From: Paenibacillus pabuli
GTDB lineage: Bacteria; Bacillota; Bacilli; Paenibacillales; Paenibacillaceae
Assembly (NCBI RefSeq): GCF_023101145.1
Contig: NZ_CP073714.1
Coordinates: 2,728,001-2,792,000 of the forward strand
Length of the DNA stretch: 64,000 nucleotides
Direction of reading: 5' to 3'
Positions 46,082-55,209 of this stretch are shown here, piece by piece. Position 1 is the stretch's first letter. Each line of letters starts with the position of its first letter. Made by a program: the position numbers and the translations under genes. The notes under the pieces were generated by a model. The model saw only the letters and a list, made by a program, of their open reading frames with translations, was not told where the DNA came from and searched no databases.

Positions 46082-47365
46082 GTGAAAAAAATTCAGCTGG
46101 GCAATGGCCTCAGGGTTGTCATGGAACAGATTCCGACCTGTCGTTCCGTGTCATTTGGAATATGGGTCAAAACAGGTTCTCGTAATGAGCAGCCTGTAAA
46201 CAATGGAGTATCCCATTTTATTGAGCACATGCTGTTTAAGGGGACGGATCGTTATGATGCCAAGGCGATTGCGGAGCAATTCGATGCCATTGGTGGTAAC
46301 GTGAATGCGTTCACTTCGAAAGAATACACTTGTTATTACGCCAAAGTATTGGATGAGCATCTGCCAATAGCTGTTGATGTGTTGTCCGATATGTTCTTCC
46401 GCTCAAAAATGGATGATGGTGAATTGCTCAAGGAAAAAAACGTCATTCTGGAAGAAATATCGATGTATGAGGATACGCCAGATGACATGGTCCATGATCT
46501 TATGGCCTTGGCGGCCTACGGTGAGCATCCGCTCGCTTATCCGATTCTGGGTACAGAAGAGCGTCTCAAGGCGATGGACTCCAGCCATCTCCGTGCATAT
46601 ATGAAGGAGCACTACACGATTGAAAATACCGTTATTAGTATCGCAGGTAATATTGATGACAGTGTGATCGATTTGATGGAAAAGCATTTTGGTGCGTTTG
46701 ATGTCAACGGAGTAGCTGAGCAAGTCACACTGCCTGCATTCCAGAGCGGACAACTCTTTCACAAGAAAAAAACGGAACAGAATCATATCTGTATTTCGTT
46801 TCCGGGATGTAAGATCGGAGATCCGCTTCAATTTGCCATGGTCGTGCTGAATAATGCAATTGGCGGAGGCATGAGCTCCAAACTGTTTCAGGAAATTCGG
46901 GAGAAACGCGGTCTAGCTTATTCCGTTTATTCGTATCATAGTTCCCATGCGGATAGTGGACTCTTCACCATATATGCGGGTACAGCACCGAAACAGACGA
47001 AGGAAGTTTTGGATTTGACCAAAGAGGTCCTGCATGATCTGGCTGTTAATGGTCTGTCTGAAGATGAGCTGCGCAAAGGAAAAGAACAGCTGAAAGGCAG
47101 TTTGATCCTCAGCTTGGAAAGCACAGGTAGCCGGATGAACCGTCTGGGCAAAAACGAGCTGATGCTGGGCAGACACCACACGCTGGACGAAATGATAGCC
47201 AAAATTGAAGAAGTGACGATGAACGATGTCGATGCTGTGTTGGACCTGATGTTTGCTGAGCCGTTTGCGCTCGCTATGGTCGGTGCTTCGGATCGAACGA
47301 TCGCTGGATTAAGAAGGGATGATTTTGTTGCATTACGTTCAAATTCAAAAGTTACCGGGCAATGA
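46082..47365 (+). CDS. mlpA: M16 zinc protease MlpA (YmxG)
   Basis: This is a processing-peptidase-like M16 protease. The inverted zinc motif H45-F-I-E48-H49 and the distal Glu ([10 protein letters not shown]) are visible; the C-terminal half is the second, inactive M16 lobe. At 427 residues it matches the family. GTG start with AGGAGGGC upstream. In B. subtilis MlpA affects extracellular protease expression. It overlaps dut, whereas B. subtilis has ymxH here. Confidence 0.93.
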   Translation: MKKIQLGNGLRVVMEQIPTCRSVSFGIWVKTGSRNEQPVNNGVSHFIEHMLFKGTDRYDAKAIAEQFDAIGGNVNAFTSKEYTCYYAKVLDEHLPIAVDVLSDMFFRSKMDDGELLKEKNVILEEISMYEDTPDDMVHDLMALAAYGEHPLAYPILGTEERLKAMDSSHLRAYMKEHYTIENTVISIAGNIDDSVIDLMEKHFGAFDVNGVAEQVTLPAFQSGQLFHKKKTEQNHICISFPGCKIGDPLQFAMVVLNNAIGGGMSSKLFQEIREKRGLAYSVYSYHSSHADSGLFTIYAGTAPKQTKEVLDLTKEVLHDLAVNGLSEDELRKGKEQLKGSLILSLESTGSRMNRLGKNELMLGRHHTLDEMIAKIEEVTMNDVDAVLDLMFAEPFALAMVGASDRTIAGLRRDDFVALRSNSKVTGQ

Positions 47366-47771
47366 AGATATTAAGCTGCCTCAAAAAATGTCAGAGCTGG
47401 CTTCCGGCTTTGATGTAGTTGCGGCATTGCAGGAAGAGGTTGTATTGCAGCCTGGACATCGTACGTTGATTCCTACGGGACTCGCAATGGCTATGCCAGC
47501 CGGATTGGAGGCACAGGTTCGCCCACGCAGCGGTCTGGCTTTTAAACATGGGATTACTTGTCTGAACACACCGGGCACCATTGATGCTGATTATCGCGGT
47601 GAGGTCAAGGTTCTTTTGATCAATCTGGGTCAGGAGCCATTCACAATTGTGCGTGGGGAACGTATTGCCCAAATCGTCTTTCAAACCGTTCCAGCGGTTG
47701 AATTAACAGAGGTAGCAGAACTGTCGCAAACGGTACGTGGAGAAGGCGGATTCGGTCATACCGGAAAATAA
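47325..47771 (+). CDS. dut: dUTP diphosphatase
   Basis: The enzyme hydrolyses dUTP to dUMP, keeping uracil out of DNA. All five trimeric-dUTPase motifs are visible: [32 protein letters not shown] and the C-terminal GGFGHTG. The start lies inside the mlpA coding end: GAAGGGA (47313-47319) allows TTG at 47325 or TTG at 47328; ATG 47319 overlaps the ribosome binding site. I use 47325 (148 residues). B. subtilis keeps its dUTPases in phage-derived regions; here the gene is chromosomal and coupled to mlpA. Confidence 0.93.
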   Translation: MLHYVQIQKLPGNEDIKLPQKMSELASGFDVVAALQEEVVLQPGHRTLIPTGLAMAMPAGLEAQVRPRSGLAFKHGITCLNTPGTIDADYRGEVKVLLINLGQEPFTIVRGERIAQIVFQTVPAVELTEVAELSQTVRGEGGFGHTGK

Positions 47772-47851
47772 AGGTTCTGAAGTCAAGCTATAAATCGCAG
47801 TCTCTTCTAAATACTAAGAGCTTCACGCTTTATTTGCTGAGCATTTCTCGC

Positions 47852-47887
47852 AGAGTCGTCCCCAAGGGGGGCGGCTCTTTTTCTTTT
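47852..47887 (+). terminator. Terminator after dut
   Basis: AGAGTCGTCCCC (47852-47863) pairs with GGGGGCGGCTCT (47867-47878) over 12 bp with two G-U pairs and a 3-base loop, then TTTTTCTTTTT. It separates dut from the sporulation gene dpaA. Confidence 0.9.
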
Positions 47888-47940
47888 TATATGGACGATA
47901 ATGGAGGTGTTTCCTAGGGTGCTTCAAATTTATTGTTTTC

Positions 47941-47968
47941 ACCCCCCTGTGGGCCACTGCATACGATA
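47941..47968 (+). promoter_or_regulatory. Sigma-K-like promoter upstream of dpaA
   Basis: AC at 47941-47942, 17 bases, then CATACGATA at 47960-47968 preceded by G: this matches the mother-cell sigma-K consensus AC-N16/17-CATANNNTA. Dipicolinate synthase is under sigma-K in B. subtilis. The start site would be about 30 bases before the dpaA ATG. Confidence 0.7.
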
Positions 47969-48001
47969 AGGCATACATGTGGTGAAAGGAGTGACGTCCC
48001 G

Positions 48002-48901
48002 ATGCTGACCGGTGTCCGGATTATAGTCCTGGGCGGAGATGCGCGGCAGCTTGAAGTCATTCAAAAATGCGCAGAGCTGGATGCTATGGTAAGTGTGGTG
48101 GGTTTCGACAAACTGGAGCATTCCATCCCGGGTATCGAACACCAGGAATTGGAGGACGATGTATTTGCTTCGGCAGATGTACTTGTGCTTCCTGTAGTCG
48201 GGTGTGACGATGAAGGAAAAGTGAGCACTTCGTTCAGTGATAGACCGATTTTTTTGAAAAAGGAACATGTTGCGGCATTGCCGGAGCATTGTATTGTGTT
48301 CACGGGGATGGCGAAGCCTTTTTTACGTGATTTGTGCAGGGAGAATGGTCTGCGGCTTGTTGAAGTACTCGATCGTGATGATATCGCGCTATACAATTCC
48401 ATTCCGACAGCCGAAGGCGCTATTGCCATGGCGATTCGGGAGACGGACTTCACGATCCACGGCTCGGAATGCATTGTGCTTGGCTTGGGTCGAACAGGTT
48501 TCACAATGGCCAAAACGCTTCAGGGACTTGGGGCAAATGTGCGGGTGGGAATCAGGCGCGGAGAGGATGCTGCTCGAGCAGCTATAATGGGCTGGAAGCC
48601 TTTTGTGACAACGGATTTGGCCGTTAATACCGGGGAAGTTGACTTGCTTTTTAATACGATACCGACTATGATAATCACAGCACAAATCCTGTCCAAAATG
48701 CCGCAAAAAGCAGTCATTATCGACCTCGCATCCGCTCCTGGTGGCTGTGATTTCAGGTATGCCGAAAAACGCGGTATTAAAGCGTTACTTGCGCCTGGTC
48801 TCCCCGGCATTGTTGCTCCCAAAACGGCTGGCGGCATTATTGCCGACGTGTTAATCCGTTTGCTTTTGGAAGAACAAAACGCACGGGAGGTTGAACAATG
48901 A
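48002..48901 (+). CDS. dpaA: Dipicolinate synthase subunit A
   Basis: DpaA with DpaB oxidises dihydrodipicolinate-derived intermediate to dipicolinic acid in the mother cell, for storage in the spore core. The ATG at 48002 follows AAAGGAG and gives 299 residues; the longer reading from 47933 would run through the sigma-K promoter. It has an N-terminal domain and a C-terminal NAD(P)-binding Rossmann domain (GLGRTGFTMAKTLQGLG near residue 160; LASAPGGCDF). The stop overlaps dpaB (ATGA). The substrate source, dapA, is downstream. Confidence 0.95.
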   Translation: MLTGVRIIVLGGDARQLEVIQKCAELDAMVSVVGFDKLEHSIPGIEHQELEDDVFASADVLVLPVVGCDDEGKVSTSFSDRPIFLKKEHVAALPEHCIVFTGMAKPFLRDLCRENGLRLVEVLDRDDIALYNSIPTAEGAIAMAIRETDFTIHGSECIVLGLGRTGFTMAKTLQGLGANVRVGIRRGEDAARAAIMGWKPFVTTDLAVNTGEVDLLFNTIPTMIITAQILSKMPQKAVIIDLASAPGGCDFRYAEKRGIKALLAPGLPGIVAPKTAGGIIADVLIRLLLEEQNAREVEQ

Positions 48902-49494
48902 ACTGGCAGGGAAAAACGGTAGGTTATGCAATTACAGGTTCTCATTGTACGTTTGAAGAGGTTATGCCGGTGATTAGCCGTTTCGTGGCAGAAGGCGCCA
49001 ATGTTGTCCCGATTATTTCCAATTCGGTTCTGACTACGGATACACGCTTCGGGACTGCGCAGAATTGGCAAAAACAGTTGAAAGATATAACGGGTAATGA
49101 TATCATTTCTACAATTGTTGAGGCAGAGCCGTTAGGTCCTTCGAAGCTGCTTGATGTGCTCGTAATTGCTCCGTGCACAGGCAACACGACGAGTAAGCTG
49201 GCTAACGCCATGACGGACAGTCCGGTTTTAATGGCAGCCAAAGCTCAGATGCGAAATCAACGTCCGCTGGTACTCGCCATTTCCACCAATGACGGTCTTG
49301 GGTTGAATGCTGCGAACATCGCCAAACTGCTGGTGGCCAAATACTTGTATTTTGTACCATTTGGGCAGGATGATCCGGTGAAGAAACCGAACTCGTTAGT
49401 GGCCAAAATGGAGCTGATTCCGGAGGCATGCTGGAGTGCGCTTGAAGGCAAACAGTTACAGCCAATGATTGTGCAGCGTTCTGCACAGGCTTGA
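48898..49494 (+). CDS. dpaB: Dipicolinate synthase subunit B
   Basis: DpaB is a flavoprotein-fold partner of DpaA. The 198-residue protein begins with GKTVGYAITGSHCTFEEV and has IAPCTGNTTSKLANA, the flavoprotein-family pocket. The start overlaps dpaA by 4 bases. In B. subtilis asd follows; here a 423-base noncoding spacer follows. Confidence 0.95.
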   Translation: MNWQGKTVGYAITGSHCTFEEVMPVISRFVAEGANVVPIISNSVLTTDTRFGTAQNWQKQLKDITGNDIISTIVEAEPLGPSKLLDVLVIAPCTGNTTSKLANAMTDSPVLMAAKAQMRNQRPLVLAISTNDGLGLNAANIAKLLVAKYLYFVPFGQDDPVKKPNSLVAKMELIPEACWSALEGKQLQPMIVQRSAQA

Positions 49495-49917
49495 TGTTTA
49501 ATGGATCCGCCGTAACATCTGTTTGTTAACAGACAGGGTTCTGTACAGACTTCGTTACGGGGATAATGGTTATACGCTTGAAGAAATGATGATGGTTCGA
49601 AAGACAAAGAAAATCATGGGGACGTTATGCTGGCATAACCAGCTGCCTGTGTCCGCGTTCCAATCATTAAAAGGGAATTCCTGCTTGCAACCTTAGGTCT
49701 GGCAAGCGGGACCAGTGCACGGGGAACGTGTGCGTCATGATCTCGATAACAACCGCGACCTTCATTTGGGATGGTTTCACACAATCCTTCATTGAGGAGC
49801 GGCATGAAATGCCGTATAAATTGCTGAAATTATCGCATCGGAACGCTCCCTAGGGTGATCCATTTGTTGATTTGACCCGTGTCCAGTCTTCTTGCGTACA
49901 CAAATGGAGGAATAAAG
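49495..49917 (+). other. 423-nt spacer between dpaB and dapG, rich in hairpins, no gene
   Basis: I see no credible coding frame here. Complementary segments seen: CCGTAAC/GTTACGG (49510-49516 with 49554-49560) enclosing repeated TCTGTT and AACAGA units; GTTATG-CTGG-CATAAC (49624-49639); CCTGCTTGC/GCAAGCGGG (49680-49688 with 49702-49710, one G-U); and GGAGCG/CGCTCC (near 49797-49852) enclosing CGGCAT-GAA-ATGCCG. No lysine riboswitch or T-box core was recognised. It may be a leader for dapG-dapA, a small RNA, or decayed DNA left where asd once was. Confidence 0.5.
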
Positions 49918-51135
49918 ATGCGCATCATGGTACAGAAATTCGGAGGCACGTCTCTCTCTACCGTTCAGGCGAGAGAGCATGTGCTCCGTCATGTTAAACG
50001 TGAACTTGAAGCAGGATTGAGCCTGGTTATTGTTGTGTCAGCGATGGGCCGCCGCGGCGAGCCTTATGCTACGGATACGTTGCTTGAATGGGCTGCACAG
50101 AACGGGAATGCACTATCTGCACGCGAAAAGGATTTACTGCTTTGCTGTGGTGAAATTATATCTGCAACAACTTTGAGCAGTTTACTTGAACATGAAGGCA
50201 TTCCAACTACGGTGCTGACCGGTGCACAAGCAGGTTTTGTGACGGACGACAATTTCGGCAATGCCCGAATTTTGGATGTCCGTCCTGTTCGTGTGCTGGA
50301 GCAGCTTCAGAGTGGGCGTGTTGTCATTGTTACAGGGTTTCAAGGGCAGACCGAGAACGGTGACTTTACGACGCTTGGTCGTGGCGGAAGTGACACATCT
50401 GCAACCGCACTTGGTGCAGCATTACACGCTGAAATGGTGGACATATACACGGATGTAAATGGGATACTTACAGCAGATCCTCGTATCGTAGAGGATGCTA
50501 GGCCGTTGACTGTTGTGAGCTATGCCGAGATATGTAATATGGCCCATCAAGGAGCCAAGGTCATTCATCCACGTGCAGTCGAGATTGCGATGCAATCCCA
50601 GATTCCAGTGCGTGTCCGGTCTACCTTTGCAGACAGTGAAGGGACGCTGGTTACGCATCCAGAAGGATTCCAGGATGTGCAGACAGGCATTGTTGACCGA
50701 TATGTAACAGGGATTGCTTATGTGAGTAATGTTACGCAGATAACGGTGGAAGTGCCAGGCGGTGCAGACCGTCTGCAGCTTAAAGTGTTTAAAACGATGG
50801 CTGAAAATTCGATTAGCGTAGATTTTATTAATGTTACCCCCTTGGGAGCTGTCTATACCGTTTTTGATAGTGATTCCGAGAAAGCCATACGTGTACTGCA
50901 GGAAATTGGTCTTAAACCGCAAAGTCTTTCCGGCTGTGCCAAAGTTTCAATCATTGGCGGAGGTATCAATGGAGTGCCAGGCATTATGGCACGGATCGTG
51001 GAATCCTTGACTATGGCGGATATTCAGATCCTACAATCTGCAGATTCCAATACAACGATTTGGGTACTTGTGAAAAAAGAAGATATGGTTCAAGCTCTGA
51101 GGGCGCTACACGCCTCATTCGAACTTCACTTGTAG
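49918..51135 (+). CDS. dapG: Aspartokinase I (DapG-type)
   Basis: The enzyme phosphorylates aspartate, the first step towards diaminopimelate, lysine, threonine and methionine. ATG at 49918 lies 7 bases after TGGAGG; the frame is open to 49879. The 405-residue protein has KFGGTSL at the N-terminus, the GRGGSDTSA phosphate-binding motif, and two C-terminal ACT domains (ITVEVPGGADRLQLKVFK and VSIIGGGINGVPGIM) for feedback control. B. subtilis DapG, at this locus, is inhibited by meso-diaminopimelate. Confidence 0.95.
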   Translation: MRIMVQKFGGTSLSTVQAREHVLRHVKRELEAGLSLVIVVSAMGRRGEPYATDTLLEWAAQNGNALSAREKDLLLCCGEIISATTLSSLLEHEGIPTTVLTGAQAGFVTDDNFGNARILDVRPVRVLEQLQSGRVVIVTGFQGQTENGDFTTLGRGGSDTSATALGAALHAEMVDIYTDVNGILTADPRIVEDARPLTVVSYAEICNMAHQGAKVIHPRAVEIAMQSQIPVRVRSTFADSEGTLVTHPEGFQDVQTGIVDRYVTGIAYVSNVTQITVEVPGGADRLQLKVFKTMAENSISVDFINVTPLGAVYTVFDSDSEKAIRVLQEIGLKPQSLSGCAKVSIIGGGINGVPGIMARIVESLTMADIQILQSADSNTTIWVLVKKEDMVQALRALHASFELHL

Positions 51136-51182
51136 AACTTAGAAGTCAACGGAGCAGGGCATGTTTTGAAGGAGGAATCGAA

Positions 51183-52058
51183 TTGGACTTTGGAAGATTG
51201 ATTACAGCAATGGTCACTCCGTTCAATGAACAAGGGGGTATCCATTGGGAGGAGACTGCACGTCTGATAGACTATTTGATTGAAGATCAAAAGTCAGAGA
51301 CGCTCGTTATTTCAGGAACAACTGGAGAATCTCCCACGCTTACCGACACAGAAAAAGTAGAGCTATTCGAATTCGCAGTAAAACATGCGGGAGGACGGTG
51401 CAAAATTATTGCTGGAACGGGGAGCAATAACACCGCTCATTCAATCCATCTGACTCAGGACGCGGAGCGTGTTGGTGTAGATGGCGTTTTGCTGGTCGTT
51501 CCTTATTACAACAAACCAAGTCAAGAGGGAATGTTTAGACACTTTGAAGCGATTGCGAATGCAACGAAACTGCCGATCATGTTGTATAACGTCCCTGGAC
51601 GTACGGCAGCCAGCCTTTCGGCTGCAACAACGCTTCGTTTGGCGCAGATTCCAAACATTGTAGCTACGAAGGAATGTGTATCTTTGGAGCAAGTCACGCA
51701 GATTGCTGCCGGTGCGCCGGTACATTTCAGAGTGTACTCCGGTGACGATGCCTCTGGCTTACCTGCTATTGCAGTAGGTGCTCACGGGATTGTTAGTGTC
51801 GCTAGCCATGTGGTAGGCGCTGAAATGAAACAAATGATTGATGCCTACTTCGGAGGTGCGCCTGTACAGGCAGCTCAGATACATCAGAAGCTGTTTCCGG
51901 TGTTCAAAGGTCTGTTTGAGTGCCCGCAGCCTTTACCGAACCCTGTAGCGGTGAAATACGCTTTGACACTGCGCGGTCTGAATGTAGGATCTGTACGCCT
52001 TCCGCTTATAGCCGCAACAGAGGATGAGCAAGCCTTTATACGTGGTTTGTTTAACTAG
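51183..52058 (+). CDS. dapA: 4-hydroxy-tetrahydrodipicolinate synthase
   Basis: DapA condenses pyruvate and aspartate semialdehyde, feeding both cell-wall diaminopimelate and spore dipicolinate. The TTG at 51183 follows AAGGAGGA and gives 291 residues; the frame is open upstream to 51060 inside dapG but that part has no family resemblance. Visible: SGTTGESPTL (pyruvate binding), YNVPGRT (Tyr), and Schiff-base K163 (VATKE). A strong terminator follows. Confidence 0.95.
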   Translation: MDFGRLITAMVTPFNEQGGIHWEETARLIDYLIEDQKSETLVISGTTGESPTLTDTEKVELFEFAVKHAGGRCKIIAGTGSNNTAHSIHLTQDAERVGVDGVLLVVPYYNKPSQEGMFRHFEAIANATKLPIMLYNVPGRTAASLSAATTLRLAQIPNIVATKECVSLEQVTQIAAGAPVHFRVYSGDDASGLPAIAVGAHGIVSVASHVVGAEMKQMIDAYFGGAPVQAAQIHQKLFPVFKGLFECPQPLPNPVAVKYALTLRGLNVGSVRLPLIAATEDEQAFIRGLFN

Positions 52059-52112
52059 CAATAATACAACATGAACCTGATTTGTTAACTTTTATAAATC
52101 GATATAGATTTC

Positions 52113-52154
52113 AAAAGAACCGCTCCTTACTCAAGAGGAGACGGTTCTTTTTTT
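52113..52154 (+). terminator. Terminator after dapA
   Basis: AAAAGAACCG plus CTCCT (52113-52127) pairs with AGGAG, a one-base bulge and CGGTTCTTTT (52136-52151), followed by more T residues. Its outer 10 bp are identical to those of the motility terminator at 19986. Confidence 0.9.
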
Positions 52155-52219
52155 TGACGATGATTGTTAGGTTTCTTTTCACAACTGAAGGCAAACGTAG
52201 AGGTTAACGAGAGAGTGAC

Positions 52220-52249
52220 TTGTTTTTTTTGTTTTTAATCATGTATAAT
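52220..52249 (+). promoter_or_regulatory. Probable promoter of the RNase J gene
   Basis: TATAAT at 52244-52249 is a perfect -10. TTGTTT at 52220-52225 with an 18-base spacer is a fair -35. The region between is T-rich. It implies an unusually long leader of about 280 bases before the gene. Confidence 0.65.
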
Positions 52250-52255
52250 GATGTC

Positions 52256-52534
52256 AAGTGACTGGGTGCGGTATTTTTTTGAAATTGAAAGCGACATCGT
52301 TTCTTGGTGTAGCTTTGTGGTGAAAAAGGAAGGAACGGCTAAGAAGGATCATTTCAAATCCATCTTGTTGATGAAAGGGAATAACTTCGAAGAACTTCTT
52401 CCAAATATCGTGAATAAAGGTACTCTTTTGCATTCATCTCTTTACGTGGGAATGTGTGTAATGGACTGCTTTTCTTAACTTACAATAAAATAATAAGGTA
52501 CGACGTCCAACTACCATAGGAGGTTTAGATTCAT
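52256..52534 (+). other. Long leader of the RNase J gene
   Basis: About 280 bases lie between the expected start site and the RNase J start codon. A 76-codon open frame (52248-52478) exists, but its ATG overlaps the -10 box and has no ribosome binding site, so I do not call it a gene. I see no strong terminator or known riboswitch in it. A long leader could be a target for RNase J or RNase Y autoregulation. Confidence 0.4.
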
Positions 52535-54214
52535 TTGTCTAAGAAAAATAATAACGATAAACTGATGATTTTTGCACTGGGCGGCGTAGGCGAGATTGGT
52601 AAAAATATGTACGTCATCCAATACGCGAACGACATTGTAGTCGTAGATGCTGGTCTTAAATTCCCGGAAGAAGATATGCTTGGAATCGACATTGTCATTC
52701 CTGACATTTCTTATCTGACTGAAAACCGTGACAAAGTAAGAGGAATTATTTTGACTCACGGACATGAGGATCATATTGGTGGTTTGCCATATGTTCTGAA
52801 ACATCTGAATGTTCCCGTATATGGAACAAAGCTTACGCTCGGACTCGTAGAGAACAAGCTGAAAGAAGCCAATTTGCTTGGTGAAACCAAACGTATCCTG
52901 ATTGATGCGGATTCCGAGATCCAACTTGGCTCTGTACTGAAAGCAACGTTTTTTGCTACTAACCATAGTATTCCGGATTCCGTCGGCGTATGTGTCGAAA
53001 CACCGGAAGGAGCTGTTGTTCATACAGGCGACTTCAAATTTGACCACACTCCAGTCAATGGTCAATATGCAGATCTTCAGCGTATGGCACAGATCGGAAC
53101 CAATGGCGTACTTGCCCTCTTGTCCGATAGTACCAATGCTGAGAAACCTGGATTTACACCTTCGGAGAAAAATGTGGGTATCGTTCTGGAAGATATCTTC
53201 CGCAAAGCAAGCCAACGTGTCGTTGTAGCAACATTTGCTTCGAACGTACACCGGATTCAACAGGTTATCAATGCAGCTGAAGTAACTGGACGTAAAGTTG
53301 CAGTTATTGGACGCAGTATGGTAAATGTGGTGGGTATTGCCTCTGAACTCGGTTACCTTGAGATTCCAGATGGCATGATCATTGAGCCGGAAGAAGTAGG
53401 CAAAATGGCTGCTGACCGTGTAGTAATTCTCTGCACAGGTAGCCAAGGAGAGCCGATGTCAGCATTGACGCGTATGGCTCGTTCCACTCATCGTAAAGTA
53501 GATATTTTGCCTGGTGATACGGTCATTATTGCTGCAACTCCAGTTCCAGGTAATGAGAAATATGTAGGCCGTACGATTGACGAACTGTTCCGTTTGGGTG
53601 CCAACGTGCATTACAGCGGTGCTAACAGTGGCGTTCACGTATCCGGTCACGGTAGCCAGGAAGAGCTGAAACTGATGCTTAACCTGATGAAACCGAAATA
53701 TTTCCTACCAATTCACGGTGAATTCCGTATGCAGCGCCGTCATGCGGTACTGGCTGAATCTGTAGGTATTGATCCAGACAACATTTTCATTACGGATATC
53801 GGTGAAGTGGTTGAAATTCAAGGCGGAGCAGCACGCAAGGCAGGTAAAGTTACTGCAGGTAACGTGTTGATCGACGGTTTGGGTGTAGGCGATGTAGGTA
53901 ACATCGTATTGCGTGACCGTAAATTGCTGTCACAGGATGGTATTCTGGTTGTCGTGGTAACACTGAGCAAACAGGATGGCAAAATTGTTTCCGGTCCGGA
54001 CATCATCTCCCGTGGATTTGTCTATGTACGCGAATCGGAAGGACTGCTTGATGAAGCCAATCGTATTGTCAGCAGCACATTGCAGAAGTTGATGAGTGAG
54101 AACGTTAACGAATGGGCTTCACTCAAAACGAATGTTAAAGATGCACTCGGACGCTTCTTGTATGAGCAAACTCGTCGTAGACCGATGATTTTGCCAATCA
54201 TTATGGAAGTTTAA
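52535..54214 (+). CDS. rnj: Ribonuclease J (rnjB position, intact metal site)
   Basis: RNase J is a metallo-beta-lactamase/beta-CASP enzyme with 5'-3' exonuclease and endonuclease activity in mRNA and rRNA processing. The TTG start at 52535 follows TAGGAGG; 559 residues. The metal motif HGHEDHIGG near residue 75 is complete, as are TGDFKFD, SDSTN and the C-terminal SGHGSQEELKLM and PIHGE motifs. The locus matches rnjB (RNase J2) of B. subtilis, whose motif I recall as degenerate (HGHDEN), so this copy may be the catalytically active one. Confidence 0.93.
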   Translation: MSKKNNNDKLMIFALGGVGEIGKNMYVIQYANDIVVVDAGLKFPEEDMLGIDIVIPDISYLTENRDKVRGIILTHGHEDHIGGLPYVLKHLNVPVYGTKLTLGLVENKLKEANLLGETKRILIDADSEIQLGSVLKATFFATNHSIPDSVGVCVETPEGAVVHTGDFKFDHTPVNGQYADLQRMAQIGTNGVLALLSDSTNAEKPGFTPSEKNVGIVLEDIFRKASQRVVVATFASNVHRIQQVINAAEVTGRKVAVIGRSMVNVVGIASELGYLEIPDGMIIEPEEVGKMAADRVVILCTGSQGEPMSALTRMARSTHRKVDILPGDTVIIAATPVPGNEKYVGRTIDELFRLGANVHYSGANSGVHVSGHGSQEELKLMLNLMKPKYFLPIHGEFRMQRRHAVLAESVGIDPDNIFITDIGEVVEIQGGAARKAGKVTAGNVLIDGLGVGDVGNIVLRDRKLLSQDGILVVVVTLSKQDGKIVSGPDIISRGFVYVRESEGLLDEANRIVSSTLQKLMSENVNEWASLKTNVKDALGRFLYEQTRRRPMILPIIMEV

Positions 54215-54252
54215 AATAAATTAAACAATAACATAAATTCAGGCACACAGTC

Positions 54253-54308
54253 GCCCCTTCTCTACGAGTAATATTGGACGGTTCCTCGTAGAGAAGGGGC
54301 TTTTTTTG
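54253..54308 (+). terminator. Very strong terminator after RNase J
   Basis: GCCCCTTCTCTACGAG (54253-54268) and CTCGTAGAGAAGGGGC (54285-54300) form a perfect 16-bp stem, followed by TTTTTTTGTT. The gap to tepA holds no obvious promoter. Confidence 0.95.
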
Positions 54309-54429
54309 TTGTTTTCTGGCCCAACACCAGATTATGGAGAAATTGATTGGCAAGCGGGTATAAGTCAGCTGGAACATTCCCCATACTAAGGAAATACATT
54401 ACATGTTCTTGGAAAAGGGGATAAATTGA

Positions 54430-55209
54430 ATGAGTGAATACATGAAAAGCAAGCAAACACCGAAATCGGAACAACAACCGAGCACCGAGGCACCGGAAAT
54501 ACCTGCACAAGAGGAAAAGACATTTTCCCCAGTAACGGAGGCCATTCAGCAATTTGGACAAACGCAGTCACCCGCAGCTGAGTCGAACATTTTTTGTATG
54601 ACCATTATTGGTCAGGTGGAAGGGCATTTAATTTTACCTCCGCAAAACAAAACAACAAAGTATGAACACATTATTCCGCAGCTGGTTGCAGCAGAGCAAA
54701 ATCAGCGAATCGAAGGTATTTTGATCATTTTAAACACGGTAGGAGGAGATGTGGAGGCAGGCCTGGCTATTGCTGAAATGATTGCTTCACTTAGCAAACC
54801 TACGGTTACCGTCGTCATTGGCGGCGGGCACAGCATTGGGGTACCAATCGCGGTTGCCTCAACCTACTCCCTGATCGCAGGTAGTGCAACTATGACCATT
54901 CATCCAATCCGGATGAACGGACTCGTGATAGGTGTGCCTCAGACATTTGAGTACATGGAGAAGATGCAGGAACGTGTCGTACGATTTGTTACATCGCACT
55001 CGAATATCTCGGAAGAAATGTTCAAGGAACTGATGTTTAAGACTGGAGAGCTCAATCGCGATATCGGAACAGCTGTGGGCAGTGCAGATGCAGTCAAATA
55101 CGGACTGATGGATGCCGTAGGCGGAATCGGTCAGGCCATCGTCCAGTTGAATCAGCTCATAGGGGACAAAAGGCAATCACTGCAGGCAGGAGGAGGATAT
55201 ACCCAATGA
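54430..55209 (+). CDS. tepA: ClpP-like serine protease TepA (YmfB)
   Basis: TepA is a cytoplasmic ClpP-family (S14) protein linked in B. subtilis to protein translocation and spore development. The 259-residue protein has a polar, disordered N-terminal ~55 residues, then the ClpP fold: [36 protein letters not shown] with the nucleophile-position Ser, and TIHPIRMNG. Start ATG with AAAAGGGG upstream. It overlaps ylzJ by 4 bases and precedes spoIIIE, as in B. subtilis. Confidence 0.92.
   Translation: MSEYMKSKQTPKSEQQPSTEAPEIPAQEEKTFSPVTEAIQQFGQTQSPAAESNIFCMTIIGQVEGHLILPPQNKTTKYEHIIPQLVAAEQNQRIEGILIILNTVGGDVEAGLAIAEMIASLSKPTVTVVIGGGHSIGVPIAVASTYSLIAGSATMTIHPIRMNGLVIGVPQTFEYMEKMQERVVRFVTSHSNISEEMFKELMFKTGELNRDIGTAVGSADAVKYGLMDAVGGIGQAIVQLNQLIGDKRQSLQAGGGYTQ

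Noticed and set aside
49495..49917. Lysine riboswitch or T-box in the dpaB-dapG spacer
   Set aside because: I looked for the conserved lysine-riboswitch core and the T-box AGGGTGG-ACCGCG sequence. Only a stray ACCGCG near 49748 was found, without the rest.
52248..52478. 76-codon open frame before the RNase J gene
   Set aside because: The ATG overlaps the TATAAT box, there is no Shine-Dalgarno sequence, and the product has no recognisable features; treated as leader.
52511..53446. 311-codon open frame on the - strand
   Set aside because: It lies fully antisense to the RNase J gene, has no ribosome binding site and no recognisable protein features; it mirrors the codon pattern of the + strand gene.
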